Shown here in pieces: positions 14,362 to 21,307 of a stretch of DNA of 46,063 nt (position 1 is the first letter of the stretch; each line of letters starts with the position of its first letter). A model generated the notes under the pieces. That model was given only the letters and a program-made list of their open reading frames with translations, was not told the origin of the DNA and made no database searches. Origin of the DNA: a virus; IMG/VR virus record IMGVR_UViG_3300031507_000009, positions 1-46,063 of that record; one strand, given 5' to 3'. The position numbers were made by a program, and so were the translations under genes.

Positions 14362-14400
14362 CTCCTCCCCCTCGGATGGCGAAGACCGCTGGGGGAGGAG
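14362..14400 (+). terminator. Hairpin after the 111-aa gene
   Basis: CTCCTCCCCC and GGGGGAGGAG pair perfectly across a 19-base loop. It lies seven bases after the stop and directly before the tRNA-like element. No T-run follows, so it may be a processing or stability element instead. Confidence 0.45.
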
Positions 14401-14407
14401 AGCACCA

Positions 14408-14499
14408 CGGCAGAGTGAGGGTCGGTCACCTCAGGCAACTGTGCACTTGCCGCCCCCCGGAATGCGGGGGCTTCCCTGGTTCGAATCCAGGTCTGCCGA
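14408..14499 (+). tRNA. Atypical class II-like tRNA with 8-nt anticodon loop
   Basis: The 92-base sequence has a perfect 7-bp acceptor (CGGCAGA/TCTGCCG), a D arm GAGG/CCTC, an anticodon stem GGCAA/TTGCC around CTGTGCAC, a long variable arm (GCCCCC/GGGGGC), and a canonical T arm CCTGG-TTCGAAT-CCAGG. No CCA is encoded. After U33 the anticodon would read GTG (His), but the long variable arm and A73 do not fit His, and the loop has eight bases. It could be a frameshift-type, regulatory or degenerate tRNA. Confidence 0.6.
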
Positions 14500-14543
14500 C
14501 GGACTCACGGGGCGTGAGTCGTTCATCCCGAAGAGGAGAGATC

Positions 14544-15158
14544 ATGTCCAACAACGAGAGCACCACCAAGGTCCCGCTTCCCGAGGTGCAGGCATACCTC
14601 GACGCCAAGAGCGGGGCGCAGAAGGCCTACGACGACGGCGTTGCCAAGATCAACGCGGACCCGCGCTTCCGGATCGGCGTCCTGGAGGACCGCTACGGCG
14701 ACAACTGGCAGGCCAAGCACGCCGAGGCACGGGCGGCGCGCGAGGAGCTGGAGAGGGCGTACTTCGATGCGCCCAACAAGGCGTGGGCCGACCACCTGGT
14801 CACTTCAACGAACCCCATGGTCAAGTACATCGCCGACAACGCGCAGGGCTACCCCGCCGAGGCCGACCAGGTTCTCAAGCTCCTGCCCGCCACGCGGGAA
14901 GAGCTGGACGCCTATGCGGCCTCGAAGGATTGGTGTCGCGAGTGGGTGCGGCTGGCCGACGCCGCCGAGGCGGCGGGCGTCTTCCCGCCCGACAACACCC
15001 CGGCCGCCTACAAGGAGGTCCGCCGCTACGTCCTGCGGAACGTCCGCACTGACCGCATCGGCAGCGTCATGCGCAAGGTGGACGCCGCGATCGCCGAAGC
15101 CGTCGAGGCGGCCCTTGCCGCTGCGGCCGTGCCCGCCCTGGAGGACGTGACCGAGTAG
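14544..15158 (+). CDS. Hypothetical early protein, 204 aa, helix-rich
   Basis: The product begins MSNNESTTKVPLPEVQAYLD. It is almost wholly helical with repeated acidic/basic faces (HAEARAAREELERAYFDAP) and an Ala-rich C-terminus. I do not recognise a family. GAAGAGGAGAGATC precedes the ATG. A GC hairpin at 15165-15184 follows within 10 bases. It precedes the AAA+ ATPase gene and could be its partner, but nothing shows that. Confidence 0.75.
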   Translation: MSNNESTTKVPLPEVQAYLDAKSGAQKAYDDGVAKINADPRFRIGVLEDRYGDNWQAKHAEARAAREELERAYFDAPNKAWADHLVTSTNPMVKYIADNAQGYPAEADQVLKLLPATREELDAYAASKDWCREWVRLADAAEAAGVFPPDNTPAAYKEVRRYVLRNVRTDRIGSVMRKVDAAIAEAVEAALAAAAVPALEDVTE

Positions 15159-15164
15159 CACCAC

Positions 15165-15184
15165 CCCGCCCCTTCGGGGGCGGG
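15165..15184 (+). terminator. UUCG-loop hairpin
   Basis: CCGCCCC-type and GGGGCGG strands form an 8-bp stem closed by a TTCG tetraloop, seven bases after the stop codon at 15158. The T-run is absent. This may be a terminator or an RNA-stabilising end. Confidence 0.5.
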
Positions 15185-15188
15185 TCCC

Positions 15189-15322
15189 TGGCGGGAAATG
15201 GCAGTGAGAGGGTTCAATCCCCTCCTTGGCATGGTTGCTAGGCCGTGGGCCGAACAGGTGTCCGACGTTGTGATGACAAGTGAATGGACACCGCTGGGCA
15301 GGTTCAATTCCTGCCCCCGCCA
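15189..15322 (+). other. tRNA-like segment with two T-arm motifs
   Basis: GAGGG-TTCAATC-CCCTC near 15210 and GCAGG-TTCAATT-CCTGC at 15298-15314 are both canonical T arms. TGGCGGG (15189-15195) can pair with CCCGCCA (15316-15322) like an acceptor. A GGTGTCC/GGACACC stem lies between them. The whole does not fold as one or two standard tRNAs, so it may be a degenerate tRNA pair or a tRNA mimic. Confidence 0.3.
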
Positions 15323-15366
15323 CTGCGCCACCTCAAGGTGGCGTGACATATCGGAGAGGAACCGAC

Positions 15367-16926
15367 ATGGCAGACAACGCGGGCAACGCGGCGAAGCGAC
15401 TCCTGGACCTGGTCCAGGCCAAGCACACGGAGGCAGCTACGGGGCTGTCTCAGGAAGAGAAGTCGGCCGCCGCCGCAATGGCCCTGCTCGCCGAGATCGG
15501 CGGAGCGCGGGCCAACGAGAACGACCTGACGTTCGAGGGGACCAAGTTCGTTCTCCCCTCGCGATACAACGGCCGGATCCCCGAGGCCGTGACGTACCTG
15601 AACAACGTCGTCAAGCAGCAGTCGCAGTACCACGACTACAACAAGGTGTTCGACTACCGCCCGTACGACGTGGCGAACGCCCTTCAGCTCGCCCTCAAGG
15701 AGGTGTTCGGCACCTCCGGTCTGGGCGAGACGATCCAGACCATGTTCGGCCCGATCCACCCCGAGTTCGTCGAGGTGCCGGTCGGCGTCGGCGAGTCCGT
15801 CCAGGTCCCGTACAACCGCGTTGCCTTCCCCCCGCTGGGGGCGGACGCGTACATGAACATCAGCCAGGACCACACCCGGGAAAAGGGGTGGCTCGGTTAC
15901 ATCACCATGCACGCGCCGCGTGCGGCGAAGGCCCAGGTCGAGGGCCTGTTCAAGGTGGTGGAGAAGAAGCTCAAGGACCACTCCATCTACCGGGGCAAGG
16001 CCCTTATCGGCGGCGACCAGATCATGCCGCAGTTCCTGGACGTGCGGAAGGTCAACCCGGACCACGTCATCTACTCGGACAGCGTCCTTCAGCAGCTCAA
16101 CGCCAACATCTGGGCGCTGATCGAGCACACCCCCCTTATGCGGGAGCTGGGGGAGTCCCTCAAGCGCGCGGTACTGCTTGAGGGACCGTACGGAACCGGC
16201 AAGTCCCTCGCGGCCTTCCTGACGGCCCAGCGGGCCGTCGCCAACAACTGGACGTTCCTGTTCGTGCGTCCGGGCGACGACCTGGACGCCGCCATGCGCA
16301 CCGCGCAGCTCTACGCCCCCGCCGTGGTGTTCTTCGAGGACATCGACGTTATCGGCGACGCCGGTGACCCGGCGAAGGTCTCCAAGCTGCTCGACAGCTT
16401 CGACGGAATCGGCGCGAAGGGCGCCGAGGTGATCGCGGTCCTGACGACCAACCGGAAGGACAAGATCCACAAGGGCATGCTGCGTCCGGGGCGCCTGGAC
16501 GCCGTGATCACGATCAACCAGCTCGACCAGGAGGGCGTCAAGAAGCTGATCGCCTCGAAGGTCCCGGCCGACATGATCAGCCTGGGCCTGGACTACGAGG
16601 CCATCTACGCGTCCTTCAAGGACTTCACCCCCGCGTTCGCGGCCGAGGCCATCAGCCGGACCAAGCGGTTCGCCATCGCCCGCGAGGGCAAGAAGCCGGA
16701 CTACCTGGCCACCGGCGACTTCACCGCTGCGGCCGACAGCCTGCGCCCGCAGCTCGAACTGATGAAGGAAGCCTCGGAGGAGAAGACCACTCCGACGGTG
16801 GACAAGGCCTTCCAGAGCCTCGTCGCCGACGTGGTGGACAAGATCCAGTTCGTGGACGACGACGGCGACAAGAACAACAGCTACGACGCGGACGGCCTCA
16901 AGGTTGACCGCGAGACGCTGATCTGA
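15367..16926 (+). CDS. AAA+ ATPase (FtsH/Cdc48-like core), 519 aa
   Basis: The ATPase core has Walker A GPYGTGKS (273-280), Walker B VVFFEDID (320-327), sensor 1 TN at 361-362 in LTTNR, and an MLRPGR motif (371-376) with the arginine finger seen in classic AAA proteins such as FtsH and Cdc48. The N-terminal 240 residues match no domain I know and may bind substrate. No zinc protease motif follows, so it is more likely an unfoldase or remodelling ATPase than a protease. The ATG at 15367 is preceded by GGAGAGGAACCGAC. It is the largest early gene and stands alone between structured intergenic regions. Confidence 0.88.
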   Translation: MADNAGNAAKRLLDLVQAKHTEAATGLSQEEKSAAAAMALLAEIGGARANENDLTFEGTKFVLPSRYNGRIPEAVTYLNNVVKQQSQYHDYNKVFDYRPYDVANALQLALKEVFGTSGLGETIQTMFGPIHPEFVEVPVGVGESVQVPYNRVAFPPLGADAYMNISQDHTREKGWLGYITMHAPRAAKAQVEGLFKVVEKKLKDHSIYRGKALIGGDQIMPQFLDVRKVNPDHVIYSDSVLQQLNANIWALIEHTPLMRELGESLKRAVLLEGPYGTGKSLAAFLTAQRAVANNWTFLFVRPGDDLDAAMRTAQLYAPAVVFFEDIDVIGDAGDPAKVSKLLDSFDGIGAKGAEVIAVLTTNRKDKIHKGMLRPGRLDAVITINQLDQEGVKKLIASKVPADMISLGLDYEAIYASFKDFTPAFAAEAISRTKRFAIAREGKKPDYLATGDFTAAADSLRPQLELMKEASEEKTTPTVDKAFQSLVADVVDKIQFVDDDGDKNNSYDADGLKVDRETLI

Positions 16927-16956
16927 TCTTCCCGGTAGAACTAGGAGGCTCTGCCG

Positions 16957-17002
16957 GGCCAGGGGTTGCGCAGGGTTGACTTCCCCCTGCGCAGCTCTGG
17001 CC
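16957..17002 (+). other. Nested intergenic hairpin
   Basis: GGCCAG/CTGGCC encloses TGCGCAGGG/CCCTGCGCA. It begins 31 bases after the ATPase stop and lies 19 bases before the ATG at 17021. It could act as terminator or leader structure. Confidence 0.5.
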
Positions 17003-17020
17003 TTACAGAGAGGAGAAGGC

Positions 17021-17245
17021 ATGGAAGGCAGTGGATTCATTGAGACGCGAGCCACCGAAGGGTGGGAGGTGCAAGGTCCCGTACACGCGTCCGAACTGAG
17101 CAAGATATTGCAGATCGTCGAGCGCATGCGCGACCGCGCGGCGAACGACCACCTGTACCCCACGGACATCGTTCTCGTCCCGTGGGACGACGGCAAGATC
17201 CGCGTGCAGTTCGAGCGTGGCGCCGACGCGCTGGAGTCCGACTGA
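17021..17245 (+). CDS. Hypothetical early protein, 74 aa
   Basis: The product begins MEGSGFIETRATEGWEVQGP, then a helix (ELSKILQIVERMRDRAAN) and strands ending IRVQFERGADALE. The start is set by GAGAGGAGAAGGC. Its stop overlaps the next ATG (ACTGATGG context). No family is recognised. Confidence 0.72.
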   Translation: MEGSGFIETRATEGWEVQGPVHASELSKILQIVERMRDRAANDHLYPTDIVLVPWDDGKIRVQFERGADALESD

Positions 17246-17580
17246 TGGCGCGCCGCGCCAGCCGTCTCACCATTGAGGTGGACGGCGAACACATCCCCTA
17301 CACCGAGGCCGACTGGGTCATCTTCGACCACGACAACTTCCCCGTGGGGTTCATGGCCGTCGAGCGCGACGACCTGTCGAGCGACGGCGGGCGGGCCTAC
17401 GTGGGCCCGCGTACCCCCATGGCCTGGCGAGCCGTCAAGCGGTACGCCGCCTACGGCTCGTGGGAAGAGGGGTACTCCATCAAGCTGATCCCGCGAGGGC
17501 CGAAGCTTGAGGCCCTGCTTGACCAGCACTTGGGGAAAGTCCCCGTCGGGCAGGACTTCCTGCCCGAGGACAAGGAGTAG
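17245..17580 (+). CDS. Hypothetical early protein, 111 aa
   Basis: The product begins MARRASRLTIEVDGEHIPYT and includes VIFDHDNFPVGFMAVERDDL, a strand-rich pattern. It ends in an acidic tail (GQDFLPEDKE). It is coupled to the gene upstream and followed within four bases by an HTH gene, so it may belong to a small regulatory operon. Function unknown. Confidence 0.72.
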   Translation: MARRASRLTIEVDGEHIPYTEADWVIFDHDNFPVGFMAVERDDLSSDGGRAYVGPRTPMAWRAVKRYAAYGSWEEGYSIKLIPRGPKLEALLDQHLGKVPVGQDFLPEDKE

Positions 17581-17583
17581 TGC

Positions 17584-17745
17584 ATGGAGAAGTGGCTCAA
17601 GGTCAAGGAGGTCGCGGAGGAGTTGCGCGTTTCCGGCATGACCGTTCACCGCCTGCTCAAGGCAGGGAAACTCAAGGGCGTCCGCATCGGGCGCGCATGG
17701 CGCATCAGTGAGGACTCGCTTCGCGAGTACCTCAATCAGAGCTGA
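17584..17745 (+). CDS. MerR/excisionase-type HTH protein, 53 aa
   Basis: The sequence MEKWLKVKEVAEELRVSGMT followed by VHRLLKAGKLKGVRIG and RAWRIS is a textbook HTH_17 domain (helix-turn-helix with a short wing), as in excisionases and small phage regulators. At 53 residues it is a bare DNA-binding domain. No integrase is present, so a regulatory or DNA-architectural role is more likely than excision. It begins three bases after the upstream stop codon, and the ParB-like gene follows about 10 bases after its own stop. Confidence 0.85.
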   Translation: MEKWLKVKEVAEELRVSGMTVHRLLKAGKLKGVRIGRAWRISEDSLREYLNQS

Positions 17746-17755
17746 GGAGATCTCT

Positions 17756-18658
17756 GTGGAAACGAACCCGCGCACCCGTCCCGAAGGGGACGACATGACC
17801 CCGGAGAACAGCCTCTACCGGCTGCCCTCCGTTGCCCAGAAGGTGGTGGTCACCCCGGACATGGCCAGCGACTGGCTGTCCTTCCGGAACCATCCCCTCA
17901 ACCGCCCGCTCAGCCCCTCCATCACCGAGAAGTACCAGCGGGTGATGGCGACCGGCAACTGGCGCGAAGGTACGCCGGAGGGCTACATCTTCGACACCGA
18001 GGGGAGGATCATCTCCGGCCAGCACCGGCTGAAGGCGCAGGCCAACGGCAACTACACGCTGGAGATGTGGATCTTCCCGGATGAGCCCCGCGACATCTTC
18101 GACGTCGTGGACCAGGGCTATAAGCGGACCGCCGCGCACCTGCTGCGCGTCAAGTACGCAACCAACCTCGCCTCCGGCGCCCGCATCCTCAAGGCCCTGG
18201 ACGACATCGACCGCTTCGGCATGCCGAAGTACAACCGGCTCAGCACCACCGAGGTGGTGCACACCTTCAAGGAGTGGCCGGAGCTGGAGTGGTACGGCGC
18301 GGAGCTGTTCGCCGCGTATCACGACGGCGGGGTCCCGATGGGCCCGCACGCCGCCGTGATGGCCCAGGCGGCGCGCACCGACGCCCGGGACCGCATCCCG
18401 GAGTGGCTGGAGCAGGTGGCCACCGGCCAGAACCTCGACAGGACCAACCCTGCCTGGCACCTCCGGCGCAAGTTCATGGTCTCCGGCGTCACGCTCAAAC
18501 GCGGCGTCAGCGCTCAGACCATGAACTACTCGCTGATCACGAAGGCATGGAATGCCTTCGCGGCGGGTGAGAGCATGGCCGTTCTGCGGCACGCCACCAA
18601 TGAGCCGATCCCGGACGTGTCCGAGTACCCGCGCTCCCTGCTCCGAAAGGAAAGCTGA
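17756..18658 (+). CDS. ParB/sulfiredoxin-like domain protein, 300 aa
   Basis: Residues 40-110 fit the ParB-like nuclease fold: a 'RPLSPSITEKYQRVMATGNW' helix and strand, then IFDTEGRIISGQHRLKAQAN, where GQHRL is the conserved loop. The C-terminal 170 residues are helical and unassigned. Such proteins in phages can act in DNA binding or modification; the role here is not shown. The GTG at 17756 is chosen for its GAGGAGA site; ATG 17795 is the alternative. The neighbouring HTH gene may be functionally linked. Confidence 0.8.
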   Translation: METNPRTRPEGDDMTPENSLYRLPSVAQKVVVTPDMASDWLSFRNHPLNRPLSPSITEKYQRVMATGNWREGTPEGYIFDTEGRIISGQHRLKAQANGNYTLEMWIFPDEPRDIFDVVDQGYKRTAAHLLRVKYATNLASGARILKALDDIDRFGMPKYNRLSTTEVVHTFKEWPELEWYGAELFAAYHDGGVPMGPHAAVMAQAARTDARDRIPEWLEQVATGQNLDRTNPAWHLRRKFMVSGVTLKRGVSAQTMNYSLITKAWNAFAAGESMAVLRHATNEPIPDVSEYPRSLLRKES

Positions 18659-18659
18659 C

Positions 18660-18935
18660 GTGGCGGAGAACATTGCCAACGCTCAGACCCGTCAGCACTG
18701 GACCAGGAAGCTCAACGGCCAGTCCCAGATGGTCATCAAGGCGTACGAGGATCTTCTCGTCATGATCGCCGAGGCGTCCGAGGCGGGCGTGCGCCAGCCC
18801 GACATCGCCTACAACATCCCCGACCTGGGGCAGTCGGCGATCGTGGAGGGCCGGGGTACCGGCATCCACTCCACGGCCATCAGCGCGAAGGTGAAGGCCG
18901 GGCAGGCCATCAGGGACCGGCGCAAGAGCCGGTGA
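18660..18935 (+). CDS. Hypothetical helical protein, 91 aa
   Basis: The GTG start gives MAENIANAQTRQHWTRKLNG, a mostly helical protein with a possible HTH around EAGVRQPDIAYNIPDL and a basic end (RDRRKSR). This looks like a small DNA-binding protein, which is an inference. AAAGGAAAGCTGAC precedes the start. Its stop overlaps the GTG of a membrane micro-gene. Confidence 0.68.
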   Translation: MAENIANAQTRQHWTRKLNGQSQMVIKAYEDLLVMIAEASEAGVRQPDIAYNIPDLGQSAIVEGRGTGIHSTAISAKVKAGQAIRDRRKSR

Positions 18936-19078
18936 ACATCGTCAACATCGCCCTGGGGGTGCTGGTCATCTTGGCCAGCACCCTTTGGGGCCTTCTGTTC
19001 CTACCCCGCCCGAAGGGGCGGCATCGGAGAGGTCCGTGGGGGCTGCAATGGCTGTGGAGGTCAACGAAGAAGGGGTGA
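18932..19078 (+). CDS. Membrane micro-protein, 48 aa
   Basis: Starting at a GTG that overlaps the upstream stop, it reads MNIVNIALGVLVILASTLWG then LLFLPRPKGRHRRG. One N-terminal membrane helix is followed by a strongly basic cytoplasmic tail. Its 3' end overlaps the start of the next gene by about 30 bases. Confidence 0.6.
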   Translation: MNIVNIALGVLVILASTLWGLLFLPRPKGRHRRGPWGLQWLWRSTKKG

Positions 19079-19794
19079 GGTGGCTGGAGGAAGTACCGCA
19101 CGAGACGGATAACCGTGTGGCGCTTTACGAGCGCTACCGAGCCGGAGGGCTCAGGTATCCCAAGGGGGTGTGGACGCATGCGCTGATCGAGGAGTACGAG
19201 ATCGACCCCACGGTGGCGCACGTCGCCTGGGAGACCGGGGTCCTCACGGAGAGCAACTCGTCGGTCATCTCGGACGAAGGCACCCCCATGCGCTGGCTGC
19301 CAGCGATGAAGTACGACACCTGGGCATTCGCGCCCGAGCGGGTCGAGATTCTGTCTTTCGACACCATAGGTCCCTCCTACTCTCAGGCGTACGCCGATCG
19401 TCATCAGGTACCGGAGGTGCCCGTTGGGCCGCGCAGCGGAGATGAAGGCATTGATCGAGATCCTGGAGGATCCGACAAATGCGGACAAAACGTCCGAGGA
19501 TCTGGCGGAGGAACTGATCGACTCCCTCGACGCGACCCGGGGGCGCACGCACCGGATCGCCGTGGTCGGCCAGATCAGCCACGAGACGCCGGAGGGCGGT
19601 TTGTCAGAGCCCCAGACAGTAGTGCTGGGACCGTACTCATCCCGAGGTTTCCTGACCACCCCAGAGAAGTTCCGCCAGTCGGCGGCTGGAGCTGGGACCG
19701 CACGGAGCGACGGCCAGCAACTGGCCTGGGACAGCAAGACAGGCACGGGGAAGGGCCGGTTCATGCTGGTACCGGTCTTCCACCGGCCTCGTGA
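19048..19794 (+). CDS. Early protein with anomalous overlapping C-terminal extension
   Basis: The first ~130 codons (from MAVEVNEEGVRWLEEVPHET) look like a normal protein. The frame then stays open for another 370 bases on top of the next gene. That tail is low-complexity (Arg, Gly, Asp, Pro) and looks like an out-of-frame translation. The natural stop may have been lost, or a frameshift may join the two genes. Ribosome site: GGGGGCTGCA. No family is recognised. Confidence 0.55.
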   Translation: MAVEVNEEGVRWLEEVPHETDNRVALYERYRAGGLRYPKGVWTHALIEEYEIDPTVAHVAWETGVLTESNSSVISDEGTPMRWLPAMKYDTWAFAPERVEILSFDTIGPSYSQAYADRHQVPEVPVGPRSGDEGIDRDPGGSDKCGQNVRGSGGGTDRLPRRDPGAHAPDRRGRPDQPRDAGGRFVRAPDSSAGTVLIPRFPDHPREVPPVGGWSWDRTERRPATGLGQQDRHGEGPVHAGTGLPPAS

Positions 19795-20029
19795 TGCCTG
19801 GAACTTCTACCGCACCGAGAAGCCAGGATGGGCCGACAACTGGCCCCATATTGCCGAGAGCATCGAGCAATGGCAGCCTGGCCTGTGGGCCGAGACCACT
19901 CGGCCCGTCTGCGCCTGCGGAAGGCGCGACGCAACCCATGAATCAAGCGGCGGGCAACTCTTTGATGCCGCGCCGTACGTGTGCCCCATCCACCCGGGCG
20001 GGGGCGCCCGGGACCGAGAGGAGAACTGA
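19424..20029 (+). CDS. Hypothetical early protein, 201 aa
   Basis: A TTG at 19424 lies six bases after GGAGG and gives MGRAAEMKALIEILEDPTNA; ATG 19442 is the alternative. The N-terminal part is acidic and helical. The centre (VVLGPYSSRGFLTTPEKFRQ, GRFMLVPVFHRPRDAW) is a pattern I have seen only in phage hypotheticals. The C-terminus has VCACGRRD and CPIH, possible zinc ligands. Codon third positions in the overlap favour this frame over the upstream one. Confidence 0.75.
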   Translation: MGRAAEMKALIEILEDPTNADKTSEDLAEELIDSLDATRGRTHRIAVVGQISHETPEGGLSEPQTVVLGPYSSRGFLTTPEKFRQSAAGAGTARSDGQQLAWDSKTGTGKGRFMLVPVFHRPRDAWNFYRTEKPGWADNWPHIAESIEQWQPGLWAETTRPVCACGRRDATHESSGGQLFDAAPYVCPIHPGGGARDREEN

Positions 20030-20030
20030 G

Positions 20031-20567
20031 ATGAGTGACAACGATTTCGACTGGTCCGCCTTCGAGGCGGCCGGGGAGTCCCACGGCCACGGCATGGATG
20101 CGGAGAGCGAGGGCAAGGTGCTCCTGCTCCAGTCCAAGGCCGTCTCCGCCCTGGCCGCCCTGGCCGGGGGCCAGACCTCCATGGTCATGGCCCAGCTCGA
20201 TGAGCTGTGGGCCCTGTCGTGCATGGAGAAGGTCTTCTGTATGGCCACCTGGGTTCGCGTCGCCGGATCGGCGGCGCAGGCCACGGGGGCTGAGCTGGCG
20301 CTCGCCTTCGGCGACGCCGAGGGGAAGGTCAAGGCGGACCTCTCGGAGCCGGAGACCGTATCCGAGAGCTTCATGAACCTGCTCCTCAGCGCCGACGTCG
20401 AGTCCGTCGAACCGGCATTCGACGCCATGCACGACTACCTGCACCAGGCGAGCGAGACCCAGGGCCGGGAGGTCTTCATCAACATCCTCGGCGCGACGGC
20501 GGAGGCCACCAAGGCCTGCATGGCGAAGGCGAACGGCATCGAAACATCCGGGCTGTTCGAGTCCTGA
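20031..20567 (+). CDS. Hypothetical acidic helical protein, 178 aa
   Basis: The product begins MSDNDFDWSAFEAAGESHGH. It is Ala/Glu/Met-rich and almost wholly helical, with no membrane segment. The ATG follows the upstream stop by one base. A clear intrinsic terminator follows, so this gene ends a transcription unit. No family is recognised. Confidence 0.75.
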   Translation: MSDNDFDWSAFEAAGESHGHGMDAESEGKVLLLQSKAVSALAALAGGQTSMVMAQLDELWALSCMEKVFCMATWVRVAGSAAQATGAELALAFGDAEGKVKADLSEPETVSESFMNLLLSADVESVEPAFDAMHDYLHQASETQGREVFINILGATAEATKACMAKANGIETSGLFES

Positions 20568-20576
20568 TCCACCCTT

Positions 20577-20602
20577 GGGCCGCCCTTCGGGGCGGCCCTT
20601 TT
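20577..20602 (+). terminator. Intrinsic terminator
   Basis: GGGCCGCCC and GGGCGGCCC form a 9-bp stem with a TTCG loop, followed by TTTT. It lies nine bases after the stop at 20567. This is the most typical rho-independent terminator in the early arm. Confidence 0.85.
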
Positions 20603-20623
20603 CTGGTGAGGAGGTGCAGCAGC

Positions 20624-21307
20624 ATGGATCTGATGGGGCCCGACTTCTATTCGAAGGCGGCATGCAACGGGGCTGACCCTGAGCTGTTCTTCGATCCCGA
20701 TCACGAGAACACGACCACCTACATCGGTCGGTCGCACGAGGCCGAGGCGCGGGCGAAGATCGCCCGGCGCAACCTGGCCAAGATGTACTGCCAGCGGTGC
20801 CCCGTGCGGGAAGCCTGCTTGGAGTTCGGCTCCCGCTTCACGCACGGCGTATTCGGCGGCAAGGATGCCGACGAACGCCGCCACATGCGGCGCAAGCGCA
20901 CGCCCGAGCCCACGGCGGGCAACGTCCAGAAGGAGCGCGCGGAGCGACTGCTCAAGCAGGGCCAGAGCATCCGCTACGTCATGGCCGCCACGGGCATGGA
21001 GTACGCCGATGTGGTGGACCTCAAGCCCGCGCTGGACGCGCCCGTACCTCCGCCCCGCATGCGCCCTCCGCGCCCCGTGTGGGGCTCCTCGGATGCGTAC
21101 GTGTGGATGGAGAGCTACTGGCAAGGGGTGCAGTATCTCGGGACCAACCCTGACGGGCGGATCCTGGTCCAGTCCCGCTCCAAGGGCATTGCTGTCCGCA
21201 AGTGGTGCAAGTCTGGGGATGTAGAGATCCGTCCCGATGTCACGCGGTATATCGCGCGACGTCATGATCGCAAGGACATCATGAATGGCACGGAAGCCGT
21301 CGCCTGA
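20624..21307 (+). CDS. WhiB-family iron-sulfur regulator with C-terminal extension
   Basis: Cys14, Cys56, Cys59 and Cys65 give the WhiB C-X41-C-X2-C-X5-C pattern (KAACNG, YCQRCPVREAC), followed by GVFGG, the variant of the conserved GVWGG turn. WhiB proteins bind a 4Fe-4S cluster and modulate the host sigma factor; phage copies can interfere with host WhiB genes. At 227 residues it is more than twice the usual length; residues 105-135 resemble an HTH (LLKQGQSIRYVMAATGME). AGGAGG precedes the ATG. It opens a new transcription unit after the terminator. Confidence 0.9.
   Translation: MDLMGPDFYSKAACNGADPELFFDPDHENTTTYIGRSHEAEARAKIARRNLAKMYCQRCPVREACLEFGSRFTHGVFGGKDADERRHMRRKRTPEPTAGNVQKERAERLLKQGQSIRYVMAATGMEYADVVDLKPALDAPVPPPRMRPPRPVWGSSDAYVWMESYWQGVQYLGTNPDGRILVQSRSKGIAVRKWCKSGDVEIRPDVTRYIARRHDRKDIMNGTEAVA

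Noticed and set aside
14376-14543. Upstream extension of the 204-aa gene.
   Set aside because: The extension would run through the tRNA-like element; the ATG at 14544 has its own GAGGAGAG site.
17584-17745. Excisionase function for the small HTH protein.
   Set aside because: The fold matches, but no integrase, attachment site or repressor is found, so an excision role lacks support.
15304-17796. An 830-codon open frame on the minus strand opposite the AAA+ gene, and similar long antisense frames at 30922-33132, 5633-7654 and 3063-4643.
   Set aside because: They mirror strong genes on the other strand, have low-complexity Arg/Gly/Leu/Val composition, lack ribosome sites and domains, and are expected in GC-rich DNA.
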